From assembly GCA_024234395.1 (NCBI GenBank), contig JACKOH010000001.1:1941001-2005000 (forward strand): a stretch of 64,000 nucleotides of DNA, in the 5' to 3' direction. The notes under the pieces are model-generated. The model did not search any database, was not told where the DNA came from, and worked only from the letters and a program-made list of their open reading frames with translations. The position numbers and the translations under genes are program-made. Positions within the stretch are counted from its first letter, which is position 1. Each line of letters starts with the position of its first letter. Origin of the DNA: Pseudomonadales bacterium. GTDB taxonomy: Bacteria; Pseudomonadota; Gammaproteobacteria; Pseudomonadales; Pseudohongiellaceae. Below, one piece after another: positions 25,159 through 34,073 of the stretch.

Positions 25159-26685
25159 TCACTCCGGGGTGGCAGCCACCAGGTGGTAGCCACCCCCCGC
25201 CGCCGGCTCGAAGCGCAGACGCTGGGTAATACAGCCAGGTTCCTCACCTTCGGTATGGCTGACATAGATAATCTGAGTCGCCGTCTGGGCCGCTATGAGA
25301 TCGACGGTACCCAGCACCTGCAGCCGGAACCTGTCGTCGAGACCGACGCAGGGTTCATCCAGGATCAATACATCCGGTTGCTTTACCATCGCCCTGGCCA
25401 GCAGTACCAGCCGTTGCTGGCCGAACGAAATCTCATGAAAGTAATCACGGGCCAGTGACGCCAGACCCAGAGCGGAAAGCCAGTTCAGGGCCAGTTCCTC
25501 CTGGCTGGCACCGCTGTCGTCGTACAGTCCCAGCGAATCAAAAAAGCCTGACACCACCACGTCGATTACTTTCCAGCCTTTCACGTAGCGGTGGTGTATT
25601 TCATTGCTGACGATGCCGAAGTGCGCTTTGATATCCCATACCGACTCGCCACTGCCGCGCCGGGTTCCAAACAGGATCACCTGCTGTCCGTAGGCCTTGT
25701 GGTTTTCTCCGTCGATCAGGCTGAGCAGGGTGGATTTTCCACAACCATTGGGCCCCTCGATCAGGGTGTGATCACCGACATCCATAAGCCAGTTGACCCG
25801 GTTCAGAACCGGCTGGTCACCATAGGAGGCACTGACATCCCTGAGTTGCACGGGGGCCACGCGTTCAGCAGCCGGCTCCCTGGGCTGAGCCGGCTGCGGC
25901 AGTGCCTCTGGAAAGTTGACCTGCGGCTGCGCAAATCGGCGATAGGCTGTACCCGCCCTGATTGCGTCCGCCGGTCCATGCTCCACCAGTTGCAGATCCT
26001 CCAGCACGGCCAGGTGCGTAATACCGGGCAGGATTTCCCTCTCCCGACGGCTCAACAACAGGGTGGCGGTATCCTCTCCCATCCATTGCTGCAGCAATTC
26101 CCGCACCAGCGGCGCCGACTGGCGGTCAATGGCTTCCAGCGGATCGTCGAGAATCAGCAACCGATGCTGGCCGGGGGTCCTGCTCAACAGAGCCCTGGCC
26201 ACTAACACCTTGCGGATCTGGCCCGATGACAGAAACCGGATTCCCCGCTCCAGCAGGTCGCTAAGCTCGAGTCTGGCCAGCAGTTCCCGGGCCGCCTGCT
26301 CTTCAAGAATCCGCCGGGGGCGGTGGCCACAGATCAGGCTGGCGACGGTGGTGCCGGGATCCCTGGCTTCGGCATCGTACTCACTGATATCCCGGCGGTT
26401 ATCCGCTGCCCACAGGCGTTGCTGTTCCTCGAATGAGACGGTTTCGATATGCCGGGCCGGCTCGAAGCCGTCCGCATACGATACGTGTTGTCGGCCACTG
26501 ACCAGTTCGCCTCTGAGCAGCCTGGCAAACTGGCTCTTGCCCGCTCCGTTTCCGCCCAGGATGCACCAGTGCTGCCCTGGGCTGAGACTGAATCCGTCTA
26601 CCCCCAGGATCCTGCGCCGGTTGATTCTCACCCGCGCCTCGGACACGCTGATCAGTGGGGGATTTTCAGTTACAGTCGCTGACAT
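25159..26685 (-). CDS. modF: ModF-like tandem ABC ATPase
   Basis: Cytoplasmic protein of 508 aa with two ABC domains and no membrane segment, like ModF/PhrA. Domain 1: Walker A LGGNGAGKSQ near residue 44, signature LSSGQIRKVLVARALL, Walker B LLILDDPLEAID. Domain 2: Walker A EGPNGCGKSTL near 316, signature ISFGQQRLVLLARAM, Walker B VLILDEPCVGLD. ModF was first found in molybdate transport operons, but no modABC genes lie here and its true role is unclear. It could also be called PhrA (photorepair). The ATG at 26685 has the ABC fold starting by residue 12. Confidence 0.85.
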   Translation of the reverse strand: MSATVTENPPLISVSEARVRINRRRILGVDGFSLSPGQHWCILGGNGAGKSQFARLLRGELVSGRQHVSYADGFEPARHIETVSFEEQQRLWAADNRRDISEYDAEARDPGTTVASLICGHRPRRILEEQAARELLARLELSDLLERGIRFLSSGQIRKVLVARALLSRTPGQHRLLILDDPLEAIDRQSAPLVRELLQQWMGEDTATLLLSRREREILPGITHLAVLEDLQLVEHGPADAIRAGTAYRRFAQPQVNFPEALPQPAQPREPAAERVAPVQLRDVSASYGDQPVLNRVNWLMDVGDHTLIEGPNGCGKSTLLSLIDGENHKAYGQQVILFGTRRGSGESVWDIKAHFGIVSNEIHHRYVKGWKVIDVVVSGFFDSLGLYDDSGASQEELALNWLSALGLASLARDYFHEISFGQQRLVLLARAMVKQPDVLILDEPCVGLDDRFRLQVLGTVDLIAAQTATQIIYVSHTEGEEPGCITQRLRFEPAAGGGYHLVAATPE

Positions 26686-26763
26686 GAGCCCGGGGTTAAC
26701 TCCGTGATAAATTTACTGCTGACAAATTGCACTGGCTGTCTGAAATCTGCAATGAAAACCGGG

Positions 26764-26769
26764 TATAAT
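26764..26769 (+). promoter_or_regulatory. probable -10 element upstream of DUF599 gene
   Basis: TATAAT preceded by GGG, in an otherwise AT-rich leader, 80-100 bases before the possible starts of the DUF599 gene. A matching -35 at the right distance is weak (TGAAAT-like), so only the -10 is proposed. Confidence 0.35.
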
Positions 26770-26847
26770 CGCCCCTTATAAAAAAATAAAAAACCTGGAC
26801 TGCCACCTGTACGTTGATCCGTGGCGACCAGGGCTCAACCTGATGCT

Positions 26848-27612
26848 ATGGAAGTTACCCTGCCTCACATGGAGTTTTCTCTGCTCGAAAGCCTCGCGTT
26901 TATTTGGTTTCTGATCTGCTGGATCGGTTATTCCACGTTTGCCCGCCGTGCCGCCAAGACTACCGATACATTGTCCAGTGTACTCTATAAATTTCGCAAG
27001 GAGTGGATAGAGAAGCTTAGCAGAACCGGAATGAGTGAGGTGGATGCCGAACTGCTTGCCAGCCTGGAGAGGCAGGTGTCATTCTTTGCATCCACTTCCC
27101 TGCTGATACTGGCAAGTCTGGTGGGTGTACTGAGCACTGCCAGCGACAGTTTCATGAATCTCTCTTCTTTGAGCTTTGTAGCGACTGTATCGCTGCAGGT
27201 CATTCAATTGAAGCTGCTGCTGCTCATCGTCATCTTTACCTACGCGTTTTTCACCTTTACCTGGTCAATTCGTCAATACGGCTTCTGCTTTATTCTGTTC
27301 GGTTCCTCCTTCAACACGGTCCGCTATTACGATCAGGCTGAAGGCTACCAGGCAATTGCCAGAGGACGGGATTTCAAAGCCATGGCCAAGGTGCTCGATC
27401 GCGCCGCCCACAGTTACAACTATGGTCTGCGTGCCTATTTCTTTGCCCTGGCGGTACTGGGTTGGTTTATCAATTCCTGGGTGTTTATCGTCGCCTGTAC
27501 CCTGACCGTGTTTGTGCTGTACCGGCGCGAGTTCAAATCCACCACGGTGCAGGCACTGATCCTGTCCCGTACCGTGACCGGCGCAGACAAACCGATGGAC
27601 CAACCGTCCTGA
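26848..27612 (+). CDS. DUF599 family membrane protein
   Basis: Integral membrane protein of about 254 aa, family DUF599, function unknown. It has four hydrophobic segments: LLESLAFIWFLICWIGYS, FASTSLLILASLVGVLS, LKLLLLIVIFTYAFFTFTW and YFFALAVLGWFINSWVFIVACTL (start residues about 13, 90, 130 and 205). The conserved-looking segment IRQYGFCFILFGSS and the loop following it fit the family. Possible starts are GTG 26821, ATG 26848 and ATG 26869. None has a strong ribosome site, so the start is uncertain. The gene stands alone between two minus-strand genes. Confidence 0.82.
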   Translation: MEVTLPHMEFSLLESLAFIWFLICWIGYSTFARRAAKTTDTLSSVLYKFRKEWIEKLSRTGMSEVDAELLASLERQVSFFASTSLLILASLVGVLSTASDSFMNLSSLSFVATVSLQVIQLKLLLLIVIFTYAFFTFTWSIRQYGFCFILFGSSFNTVRYYDQAEGYQAIARGRDFKAMAKVLDRAAHSYNYGLRAYFFALAVLGWFINSWVFIVACTLTVFVLYRREFKSTTVQALILSRTVTGADKPMDQPS

Positions 27613-27698
27613 TGCAATTACAGGATTTTCGATGAGTTGGACGTATTCTTCCGAGTGAATCCGAGTGAAACTGCGGCTCCAGCTATCTTTTCGCTCAC

Positions 27699-28700
27699 TC
27701 AGGCCGCTTCCAACATCTGACCGGTAACGTCCCACAGCCGCAGCGCGCTCTCTTCGTCGACAGCCCATGACTCCACTCCCATGTGCCGGGGCGTGGTCTC
27801 GGTAGCCAGATCGGCGACGTCGCAGTCTTCGCAATACAGCCCCCCCATCCCGTTCAGGGACGGGCTGGTGGCGGCCCAGAGCGTCGTCGTACAACCCTGA
27901 GCGGGGGATTTGAATAATTGCCTGGCCCGTTCGGAAAGATTTCCGTCCTCGTCTACCCAGCCCAGGGCGGCCATTTCCTCTACTTCCAGGTGGCGCTGCA
28001 GCGGCGTGAGAATACCTCCCGGATGCACCGCGAATGCCCTGATTCCGTGATCCCTGAATTTCAGGTCCAGGCCTACTGCAAACAGGGCATTGGCCGTTTT
28101 GGCCTGGCCGTAGGCAACCCATTTGTCGTAGGGGTCGCGGTGAAAGTGGATATCGTCCCAGCGGATATCGCTGCGCCGATGCCCGATGGAGGAAAGACTG
28201 ACTACCCGGGCCGTGCCGGCGTTTCTAAGCAACGGCAACAGGGCGTTGGTCAAGACAAAGTGGCCCATGTGATTGGTGGCAAACTGGCATTCCCAGTTTT
28301 TGCCCACCCGGGTTTCGGGGCAGGCCATGATCCCGGCATTGTTGATCAGCAGATCGAGCTGCCGTTCGCCGTGACGCACGCGTCCGGCATAGTCACGGAC
28401 ACTGGCCAGGTCGGCCAGATCCATCTGCCCCATGACCAGTTCTCCTTCCAGAGAGCCAAGGTTGTCAGTGGCTTTCTCCGGAGAGCGTACCGGCAGATGA
28501 ACTTTCGCGCCGGCCTTCAACAATGCCCTGGTAGTTTCCAGGCCGATTCCGCTGTAGCCTCCGGTTACCAGTGCCACCTTGCCGGTCAGATCAATGCCGG
28601 CCAGGATCTGATCTGGCTCTGACCTGGCTTCGAAGCCCGAATCAATTCTGTGTTGCTGTTCTGCGGCCACTTTCTTGTACTCCTGTTGTCGAGCATTCAA
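27699..28700 (-). CDS. SDR family oxidoreductase (retinol dehydrogenase/WWOX-like)
   Basis: NAD(P)-dependent short-chain dehydrogenase, 333 aa, cytoplasmic. It has the cofactor motif TGGYSGIG near residue 46, acidic DLADLASV after beta-4, NNAGIM near 120, a catalytic Ser in VVSLSSIGH and the catalytic pair YGQAK near 197. An extension after the fold (residues 240-333) includes YCEDCDVA, common in this protochlorophyllide-reductase/WWOX-like branch. The substrate is unknown. It is divergent from the SoxC-like gene with a 129-base spacer carrying short direct repeats. Confidence 0.9.
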   Translation of the reverse strand: MNARQQEYKKVAAEQQHRIDSGFEARSEPDQILAGIDLTGKVALVTGGYSGIGLETTRALLKAGAKVHLPVRSPEKATDNLGSLEGELVMGQMDLADLASVRDYAGRVRHGERQLDLLINNAGIMACPETRVGKNWECQFATNHMGHFVLTNALLPLLRNAGTARVVSLSSIGHRRSDIRWDDIHFHRDPYDKWVAYGQAKTANALFAVGLDLKFRDHGIRAFAVHPGGILTPLQRHLEVEEMAALGWVDEDGNLSERARQLFKSPAQGCTTTLWAATSPSLNGMGGLYCEDCDVADLATETTPRHMGVESWAVDEESALRLWDVTGQMLEAA

Positions 28701-28720
28701 AGGCCAGGGAAGCTGTATCT

Positions 28721-28800
28721 GCTATCCTCTGTTATTCTTACATCTTTATTCTTAGATCGTTATTCTTACAAGCTGATATTCTTACAACCTGTTATCCTCA
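28721..28800. promoter_or_regulatory. cluster of short direct repeats between divergent genes
   Basis: Repeated GTTATTCTTACA-like units at 28731-28742, 28745-28756 (TTTATTCTTAGA), 28759-28770, 28775-28786 (GATATTCTTACA), plus weaker GTTATCCTCA at 28791 and GCTATCCTCT at 28721. Steps are 14, 14, 16 and 16 bases. They fill the spacer between the SDR and SoxC-like genes and could be an operator for a cooperative regulator. This is inferred; no regulator gene is adjacent. Confidence 0.5.
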
Positions 28801-28829
28801 ACGGGCTGATAATTACAAGAGCAACAACA

Positions 28830-30104
28830 ATGACACACAGAGAATCTCTCCACAAGGCTGCCGGAAACGGTCTTATCCACCGCCGTCACCTGCTGGGTCT
28901 GGGCCTGGGCGGTCTTGGCGTTGCCGCAGCCGGCCAGGTTCTGGGAGCGGACCAGGCTATGGCCTTTGAGTTGCCCGCCTGGTCGCGCCGCCCTGGTCCC
29001 GGCCCCAGTCGATACGGTCAACGCTCCCCCCATACCGATCACATCGGGCGGCTGGCGGGCGACCCCAACCCCCTGTATCCGGGAGGTGGCGCCTCGCGCA
29101 GCCCATTGCACCTGTTGCAGGGGACCATTACCCCGAACAGCTTGCATTTTGAACGCCATCATGCCGGTGTCCCGGCTATCGATCCGGCCGGACACCGGCT
29201 GGTGATCAATGGCATGGTCCGTCAGCCTCTGGCCTTCAGTTATGAGGATCTGCTTGCCTACCCCATGGTCAGCCGCATTCATTTCCTGGAATGTTCGGGT
29301 AACAGCGGCACCCTGCTCGGAGCATCGCCGGTCGACGGCACGGCGCAGAGTATCCACGGCCTGGTTTCCGGTGCCGAGTGGACCGGTATCCGCCTCGCCG
29401 ATCTTTTGGCCGAAGCGGGCGTGCTGGAGGGGGCCAGTTGGGTCAGTGCTGTGGGTGCGGATGGCGCCAGTATGGGTCGTTCAATACCATTGACCAAAAT
29501 CCTGGACGATGTGCTGGTGGCGCTGTACCAGAATGGCGAGCCACTGCGCCCCGAGCAGGGCTATCCGATGCGACTGTTCGTACCAGGGTGGGAAGGAAAC
29601 ACCAGCGTCAAGTGGCTGACCCATCTGAAACTGGGAACTGCGCCGTCCCAGTTCCGCGACGAGACCTCCAAATACACCGACACCCTGCCGGATCGGAGCA
29701 GCCTGCAGTTCACTTTCCCGATGGGCTGTAAATCGGTAATTACCAGCCCGTCCGGACAGATGGCCCTGGTCCGTCGAGGTCTCTATCAGGTAACCGGCAT
29801 CGCCTGGTCCGGGGCGGGAACCATTCGGCGGGTGGAAGTCTCCGCCGATGGCGGTGCCAGCTGGGCCGACGCGCTGCTGGAATCCCATCAATCGGAAAAA
29901 GCCCTGACCCGCTTCCGCATCCCCTGGGACTGGCAGGGACAGGACGCCATCCTGCTGAGTCGGGCGATTGACGATCGCGGCAACGTACAGCCTGATCGTA
30001 ATACCATACTCGCGGAACGGGGCAACCTGAGCACCTACCACTACCATGGAATGCAGAGTTGGGCAGTGGGAACCGATGGCAATGTGAGGAACGTTTATGT
30101 CTAA
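28830..30104 (+). CDS. soxC: sulfite dehydrogenase-type molybdoenzyme (SoxC/SorA-like)
   Basis: Periplasmic sulfite-oxidase-family protein, 424 aa. A twin-arginine signal (HRRHLLGLGLGGLGVAAAG, RR near 18-19) precedes the Mo domain. The molybdenum-ligating Cys is in HFLECSGNSG. MRLFVPGWEGNTSVKWLTHL and QFTFPMGCKSVITSPSG are typical of SoxC. A C-terminal dimerisation domain begins near TGIAWSGAGTIRRVEVSADGG. It is paired with a cytochrome c gene with 8-base overlap. The full sox cluster is absent, so direct sulfite oxidation, SorAB style, is more likely than thiosulfate oxidation. The start is ATG 28830; the frame is open further upstream but without signal. Confidence 0.92.
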   Translation: MTHRESLHKAAGNGLIHRRHLLGLGLGGLGVAAAGQVLGADQAMAFELPAWSRRPGPGPSRYGQRSPHTDHIGRLAGDPNPLYPGGGASRSPLHLLQGTITPNSLHFERHHAGVPAIDPAGHRLVINGMVRQPLAFSYEDLLAYPMVSRIHFLECSGNSGTLLGASPVDGTAQSIHGLVSGAEWTGIRLADLLAEAGVLEGASWVSAVGADGASMGRSIPLTKILDDVLVALYQNGEPLRPEQGYPMRLFVPGWEGNTSVKWLTHLKLGTAPSQFRDETSKYTDTLPDRSSLQFTFPMGCKSVITSPSGQMALVRRGLYQVTGIAWSGAGTIRRVEVSADGGASWADALLESHQSEKALTRFRIPWDWQGQDAILLSRAIDDRGNVQPDRNTILAERGNLSTYHYHGMQSWAVGTDGNVRNVYV

Positions 30105-30651
30105 ATTCATTGCCGTGCCGGCTATGCTGATCGGCGCCATCACCCTTGCCACCTGCACCAACGCTGCTGCTCCCGGTGCCGCTGACAGCAACCAGACTCC
30201 GGCTCTGGGCAGCCCGGTCAGCGAATCGAGACTGGCTGACTTCGACCTGATCATCGCCGCCGACGGCACGGGACTGCCGGCGGGTAGCGGCACCGCCGAC
30301 CTGGGCGAAACCATTTACCGCAGCCGTTGCCAGGCCTGTCATGGGGAAAACGCCGAAGGTCGCGGATCGGCAGCGGCACTGGCGGGCGGCTCGATGCAGT
30401 CCGAGGGCCCCCCGTTACGAACAGTCGGCAGCTACTGGCCCTATGCCACCACGGTGTTTGACTTTATCCGCCGCGCCATGCCGGCCGATGCGCCCAAGTC
30501 GCTCTCCGATGAAGAGGTTTACCAGGTTACTGCCTATGTGCTGTTTCTGAATGGACTGGTGTCCCGCAATCAGGTTCTGGATCGGGATTCGCTGCCCGCC
30601 ATCGTCATGCCCAACCGGGGGGGCTTCATCGACCAGAGCCGGATACAGTAA
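30097..30651 (+). CDS. c-type cytochrome, electron acceptor of the SoxC-like enzyme
   Basis: Secreted monoheme cytochrome c of 184 aa. The signal sequence MSKFIAVPAMLIGAITLATC could be cut as a lipoprotein at LATC (Cys20) or by signal peptidase I. The heme motif is CQACH near residue 78, and the distal Met is likely in IRRAMPADAP near 127. The segment DEEVYQVTAYVLFLNG matches SoxD-like cytochromes, and the C-terminal PNRGGFID also recalls SoxD. It overlaps the SoxC-like gene by 8 bases and would carry electrons from sulfite to the respiratory chain. It is shorter than SoxD of sox operons. Confidence 0.9.
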   Translation: MSKFIAVPAMLIGAITLATCTNAAAPGAADSNQTPALGSPVSESRLADFDLIIAADGTGLPAGSGTADLGETIYRSRCQACHGENAEGRGSAAALAGGSMQSEGPPLRTVGSYWPYATTVFDFIRRAMPADAPKSLSDEEVYQVTAYVLFLNGLVSRNQVLDRDSLPAIVMPNRGGFIDQSRIQ

Positions 30652-30663
30652 TTTCGCCGTCAG

Positions 30664-31950
30664 TCACTGGCGGCGGTTACTGTCGATGCTGTGATAGACC
30701 AGATCCTTGAATGCTCCCGAAAGTCCGTGGGCATCGGAGGGCTGCATCTGCATCATGAGGATCGCCACGGTGTCGGACTGCGGGTCTGCCCAGGCAAAGG
30801 TACCCAGCGAACCGATCCAGCCGAATTCCCCGTTATTGACGCCAAAGCTGCTGCGTGAGGCGTCAACGACCACCGCCAGCCCATAGCCCCAACCACGGTC
30901 CAGCATGGGCGCTGCCGGGTTGAGCGCGATCGGCAACAGCGCCTCATCAAGCTGATTGCGGGTCATTTCCGCCACAGTCTCGGCTTCCAGCAGCCGGGTA
31001 CCGTCCAGCTCACCGTGAGCCAGAAGCGCCTGCAGAAACCGCAGGTAATCAGGAACCGTACTCACCATACCGGCGGCACCTTCCAGCAGCGGCGGGTCCT
31101 GGGTAATTGGTATTTCCATTGCGGCAACTCGAGCCAGCGGTTCATCATCTGCTGAAACCTGATAGGGCCGCGCCAGGCGTTCCACCTTGTCCGCCGGCAC
31201 AAAGAATCCGGAGTCTGACATTTCCAGTGGACCGTAAACATTCTGGGCAAGGTAGTCGTCCAGCTCCTGTCCCGACGCGACTTCGATCACCCTGCCGAGA
31301 ATGGTCATGGAGATGCTGTAGACCCATTGTTCGCCCGGATCACCGATCAATGGGACACCTGCCACTTTATTGGCAAGCTGCTCGAGGGAATCTGCCCGGG
31401 AACGAACCCGACGCTGTTGATACAACACACTGTTTCGATGACTCAGACCGGCGGTATTGAGCAGCAGGTCCCTTATTGTCATGTCACGCTCGGGTTTTCG
31501 CTCCGCGCTGAGGAACGGTTCATCCGGATTGATAAAGACAAACTGGTAGCCGAAGCGGGGGATATAACGGGACACCGGATCATCCAGGGACAGCCTGCCC
31601 TGCTCTACCAGCTGCAGTGCCGCGACGGCGGTGAGCGGTTTTGACAGGGAACGTATCTGGAATATCGAATCGGTCCGCATCGGCAACTGTGCTTCGATAT
31701 CCTGCCAGCCGAAGCTCTTTAAATAAACCACCTGGCCATGGCGGGCCACACCAGCCACAGCTCCGGCAATCAGACCGTCATCAACGTGTTGCTGAAGCAA
31801 CGCCGATACTTCCGCCAGCCGCTCCGGATTCACTCCCAGCGACAGTGGATCAGCGGTCGGCAGTCCGGATGGCGGGGCCGCCCGGGCGGTCGTCAATACC
31901 GCGCTTACCAGGATCAGAGTGATCGGGAGAATCCTTGCTCCGGCATTCAT
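30664..31950 (-). CDS. secreted serine hydrolase, beta-lactamase class C-like fold
   Basis: Exported 428-aa protein of the beta-lactamase/penicillin-binding-like serine hydrolase family. Signal peptide at residues 1-24. The nucleophile motif SLSK (RSLSKPLTAVAAL, near residue 98) is the SxxK box. The second motif YSI is in GEQWVYSISMTILG (Tyr as general base). The third box is replaced by the usual esterase-like GWGYGLAVVVD region. Such proteins are often esterases or D-aminopeptidases, rarely true beta-lactamases. It is convergent with the cytochrome c gene, with 12 bases between stops. Confidence 0.9.
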   Translation of the reverse strand: MNAGARILPITLILVSAVLTTARAAPPSGLPTADPLSLGVNPERLAEVSALLQQHVDDGLIAGAVAGVARHGQVVYLKSFGWQDIEAQLPMRTDSIFQIRSLSKPLTAVAALQLVEQGRLSLDDPVSRYIPRFGYQFVFINPDEPFLSAERKPERDMTIRDLLLNTAGLSHRNSVLYQQRRVRSRADSLEQLANKVAGVPLIGDPGEQWVYSISMTILGRVIEVASGQELDDYLAQNVYGPLEMSDSGFFVPADKVERLARPYQVSADDEPLARVAAMEIPITQDPPLLEGAAGMVSTVPDYLRFLQALLAHGELDGTRLLEAETVAEMTRNQLDEALLPIALNPAAPMLDRGWGYGLAVVVDASRSSFGVNNGEFGWIGSLGTFAWADPQSDTVAILMMQMQPSDAHGLSGAFKDLVYHSIDSNRRQ

Positions 31951-32072
31951 TTTGCAACTCCTTTTTCGGGTCTGGAAACCGCCGCCAATTCCGACTGAAT
32001 GGGAATTTTGACCGGTAAGTTTATCTTTCGATCAGAACACAGGTATTGAGCCATGCGAGGGCTGATGGGTAG

Positions 32073-32336
32073 CAACCGTGCTCATTAGTCGGACAAGAGG
32101 TTTTTGTAATTATCCCTTAATACGTTTTTTTGAACCCGCAACCGTGCCCGTTAGTCAGACAAGAGGTTTTTGTAGTTGTCACGAAGTACGTTTTTTTGGA
32201 CTCACAACCGTGCTCATTAGTCGGACAAGAGGTTTTTGTATTTGTCACGAAGTACGTTTTTTTGGACTCACAACAGTGCTCATTAGTCGGACAAGAGGCT
32301 TTTGTAATTATCCCTTAATACGTTTTTTTGAACTTT
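32073..32336 (-). repeat. four tandem 66-bp copies of the MatB-like gene's 3' end
   Basis: Four units of exactly 66 bp (32073, 32139, 32205 and 32271 as left ends). The unit nearest the gene (32271-32336) is the real end of the coding sequence. Read on the minus strand each unit encodes VQKNVLRD(N/K)YK(N/S)LLSD then TAA, plus about 12 conserved bases (GCACGGTTG). Units 1 and 4 use TTA AGG GAT for Leu-Arg-Asp; units 2 and 3 use CTT CGT GAC, all synonymous. Because copies 2-4 lie after the stop, this conservation is not expected of simple decay. See findings. Confidence 0.95.
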
Positions 32337-33797
32337 CCCCATACTATTTCTAGGCAGGGACTCTACGAAGACTATTTTCTTCGGTTGCTTGAAGCGGGCC
32401 AGCTGGCCGGCCAGGGCGGTATAGATCTGATCTTCATCGATCGCGCCTTGCGAGGTGCTGACGATCACTGCCACCACGCCTTCGCCGAAGTCGGTATGGG
32501 GCACGCCTATTACGGCGGACTCGACAACGCCCGACAATTCATTGATGCAGTTTTCAATTTCGATGGGATAGATATTCAGGCCACCGGAAATAATCATATC
32601 CTTGTTTCTGCCGACCAGTGTTATCCGCCCGTCGGCGTCCTGACTGGCCAGGTCACCGGTAATGAAGTATCCGTCTTCACGAAATTCTTCAGCAGTCTTT
32701 TCCGGCATTTTCCAGTATCCCTGGAACACATTGGGTCCTTTGACCTCGAGAATACCAACCTCACCGGGAGCAACCGGATTGCGGTTTTCGTCGACGATAC
32801 GGGTCTCCACCTCCGGGAGCGGAAATCCGACGGTACCGGCGACCCGCTCGCCGTCGAGAGGATTGGAAACCAGCATCCCGGTTTCCGTCATCCCATAGCG
32901 TTCCAGAATCCGGTGCCCGGTGCGTTGCTCGAACTCCTCGAACGTTTCGGCAAGCAGGGGTGCCGAACCGGAAATGAACAGACGCATGTTGCCGCACACT
33001 TCGCGATCAAAATCCGGGTGTTTCAACAAGCGGGTGTAGAACGTGGGAACTCCCATCAGTACCGTGGACTGGGGCAGCATCTGCACTATTCTGTCGGCAT
33101 CGAAACCGGCCATGAAGTGCATGGTAGCCCGACTCAGCAGCGCGCAATGCAGCGCCACAAACAACCCGTGCACATGATAGATGGGAAGTGCATGAAGCAG
33201 CACGTCAGCACTGCTGAAACCCCAGATATCGACCAGGTGAAGGGCGTTGCTGGCCAGATTGCTGTGGCTCAACATGGCGCCTTTGGAGCGGCCCGTGGTG
33301 CCTGAGGTATACAGAATGACGGCAATGTCGTCATCTGCCATCTCGGTAGTGCCGCTGTCAGCCGCCACCCCTTCAATACTGTCAGGAAGGCTGCCCCGGC
33401 CGTCACTGTCGAGCGTCAGCAGGCGGGCATCATGCTGCCCGGCAACTGCCGACAGACTGGCGACCCGTGCTGGGTCGCACACGAACAGCCGCGGCGTGGC
33501 GTCACCCAGAAAATAGCTGACCTCTTCCGGGGTATAGCTGGTATTCAGGGGAATGTAGATCACACCAGAGCGCAGGCAGGCCAGGTACAGGGCGACCGCA
33601 AACGCCGACTTGGGAACCTGCACCACCAGCCGTTCTCCGGGCTCGATCCCCTGGCTGCGGATAAAGTGGCTGATCCGGGCAGTCAATTCGAGCAGATCGG
33701 CATTACTGATTTTGCTGCCATCGTCGCAGTTCAGACAGATCTTCTGTGCGTCTTCGGCCAGGCGGGTTTCGATCAGTGCAAAGAAATTCTTGTTCAT
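32283..33797 (-). CDS. malonyl-CoA synthetase-like acyl-CoA ligase (MatB-like)
   Basis: ANL-superfamily adenylating enzyme, 504 aa, which activates a carboxylic acid (malonate in MatB) with ATP and CoA. Motifs: P-loop ILYTSGTTGRSKGAMLSH (A3), ALPIYHVHGL, GHRILERYGMTET (A5), GYFITGDLASQDADGRI (A7), VGRNKDMIISGGLNIYPIEIE (A8), and catalytic Lys in LPRNSMGKVQK (A10) at the very end. ILERYGMTE and IYHVHGL are typical of MatB. I chose ATG 33797 (MNKNFFALIE); an earlier ATG at 33821 adds eight residues. No malonate decarboxylase genes are nearby. The last 17 codons lie in the first unit of the 66-bp array. Confidence 0.88.
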   Translation of the reverse strand: MNKNFFALIETRLAEDAQKICLNCDDGSKISNADLLELTARISHFIRSQGIEPGERLVVQVPKSAFAVALYLACLRSGVIYIPLNTSYTPEEVSYFLGDATPRLFVCDPARVASLSAVAGQHDARLLTLDSDGRGSLPDSIEGVAADSGTTEMADDDIAVILYTSGTTGRSKGAMLSHSNLASNALHLVDIWGFSSADVLLHALPIYHVHGLFVALHCALLSRATMHFMAGFDADRIVQMLPQSTVLMGVPTFYTRLLKHPDFDREVCGNMRLFISGSAPLLAETFEEFEQRTGHRILERYGMTETGMLVSNPLDGERVAGTVGFPLPEVETRIVDENRNPVAPGEVGILEVKGPNVFQGYWKMPEKTAEEFREDGYFITGDLASQDADGRITLVGRNKDMIISGGLNIYPIEIENCINELSGVVESAVIGVPHTDFGEGVVAVIVSTSQGAIDEDQIYTALAGQLARFKQPKKIVFVESLPRNSMGKVQKNVLRDNYKSLLSD

Positions 33798-34073
33798 TAT
33801 TCGGGGCATTCCAGTCGGCATTGCTTAGGGAACCTCTGTTCCTTAGGGTGAAAGACGGATGATAGCGAATTAGCAAGGTGGGTCAATGCCCGCCGGATGG
33901 AGGTCCAGTCACTTCGGGAAGGCCCGCCGGCCCCGACCGGCAGCGGGAAGCTGTTCAGTGCCGGCACAGGATTGGGCTACAATGCTCCGGCCCTGACTTT
34001 TCTATACCCGCCCGGCCGGGCTCTGACCAGGCCCCGCTTGGCCGGGCTACCTGATGGAGATGGCGGATAATCC

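Noticed and set aside
32073..32336. CRISPR array
   Set aside because: Units are contiguous 66-bp tandem copies with no unique spacers and no cas genes.
32078..32353. 91-aa plus-strand frame with a 22-residue peptide repeat
   Set aside because: It is the reverse reading of the 66-bp array, which makes sense only on the minus strand as copies of the ligase C-terminus.
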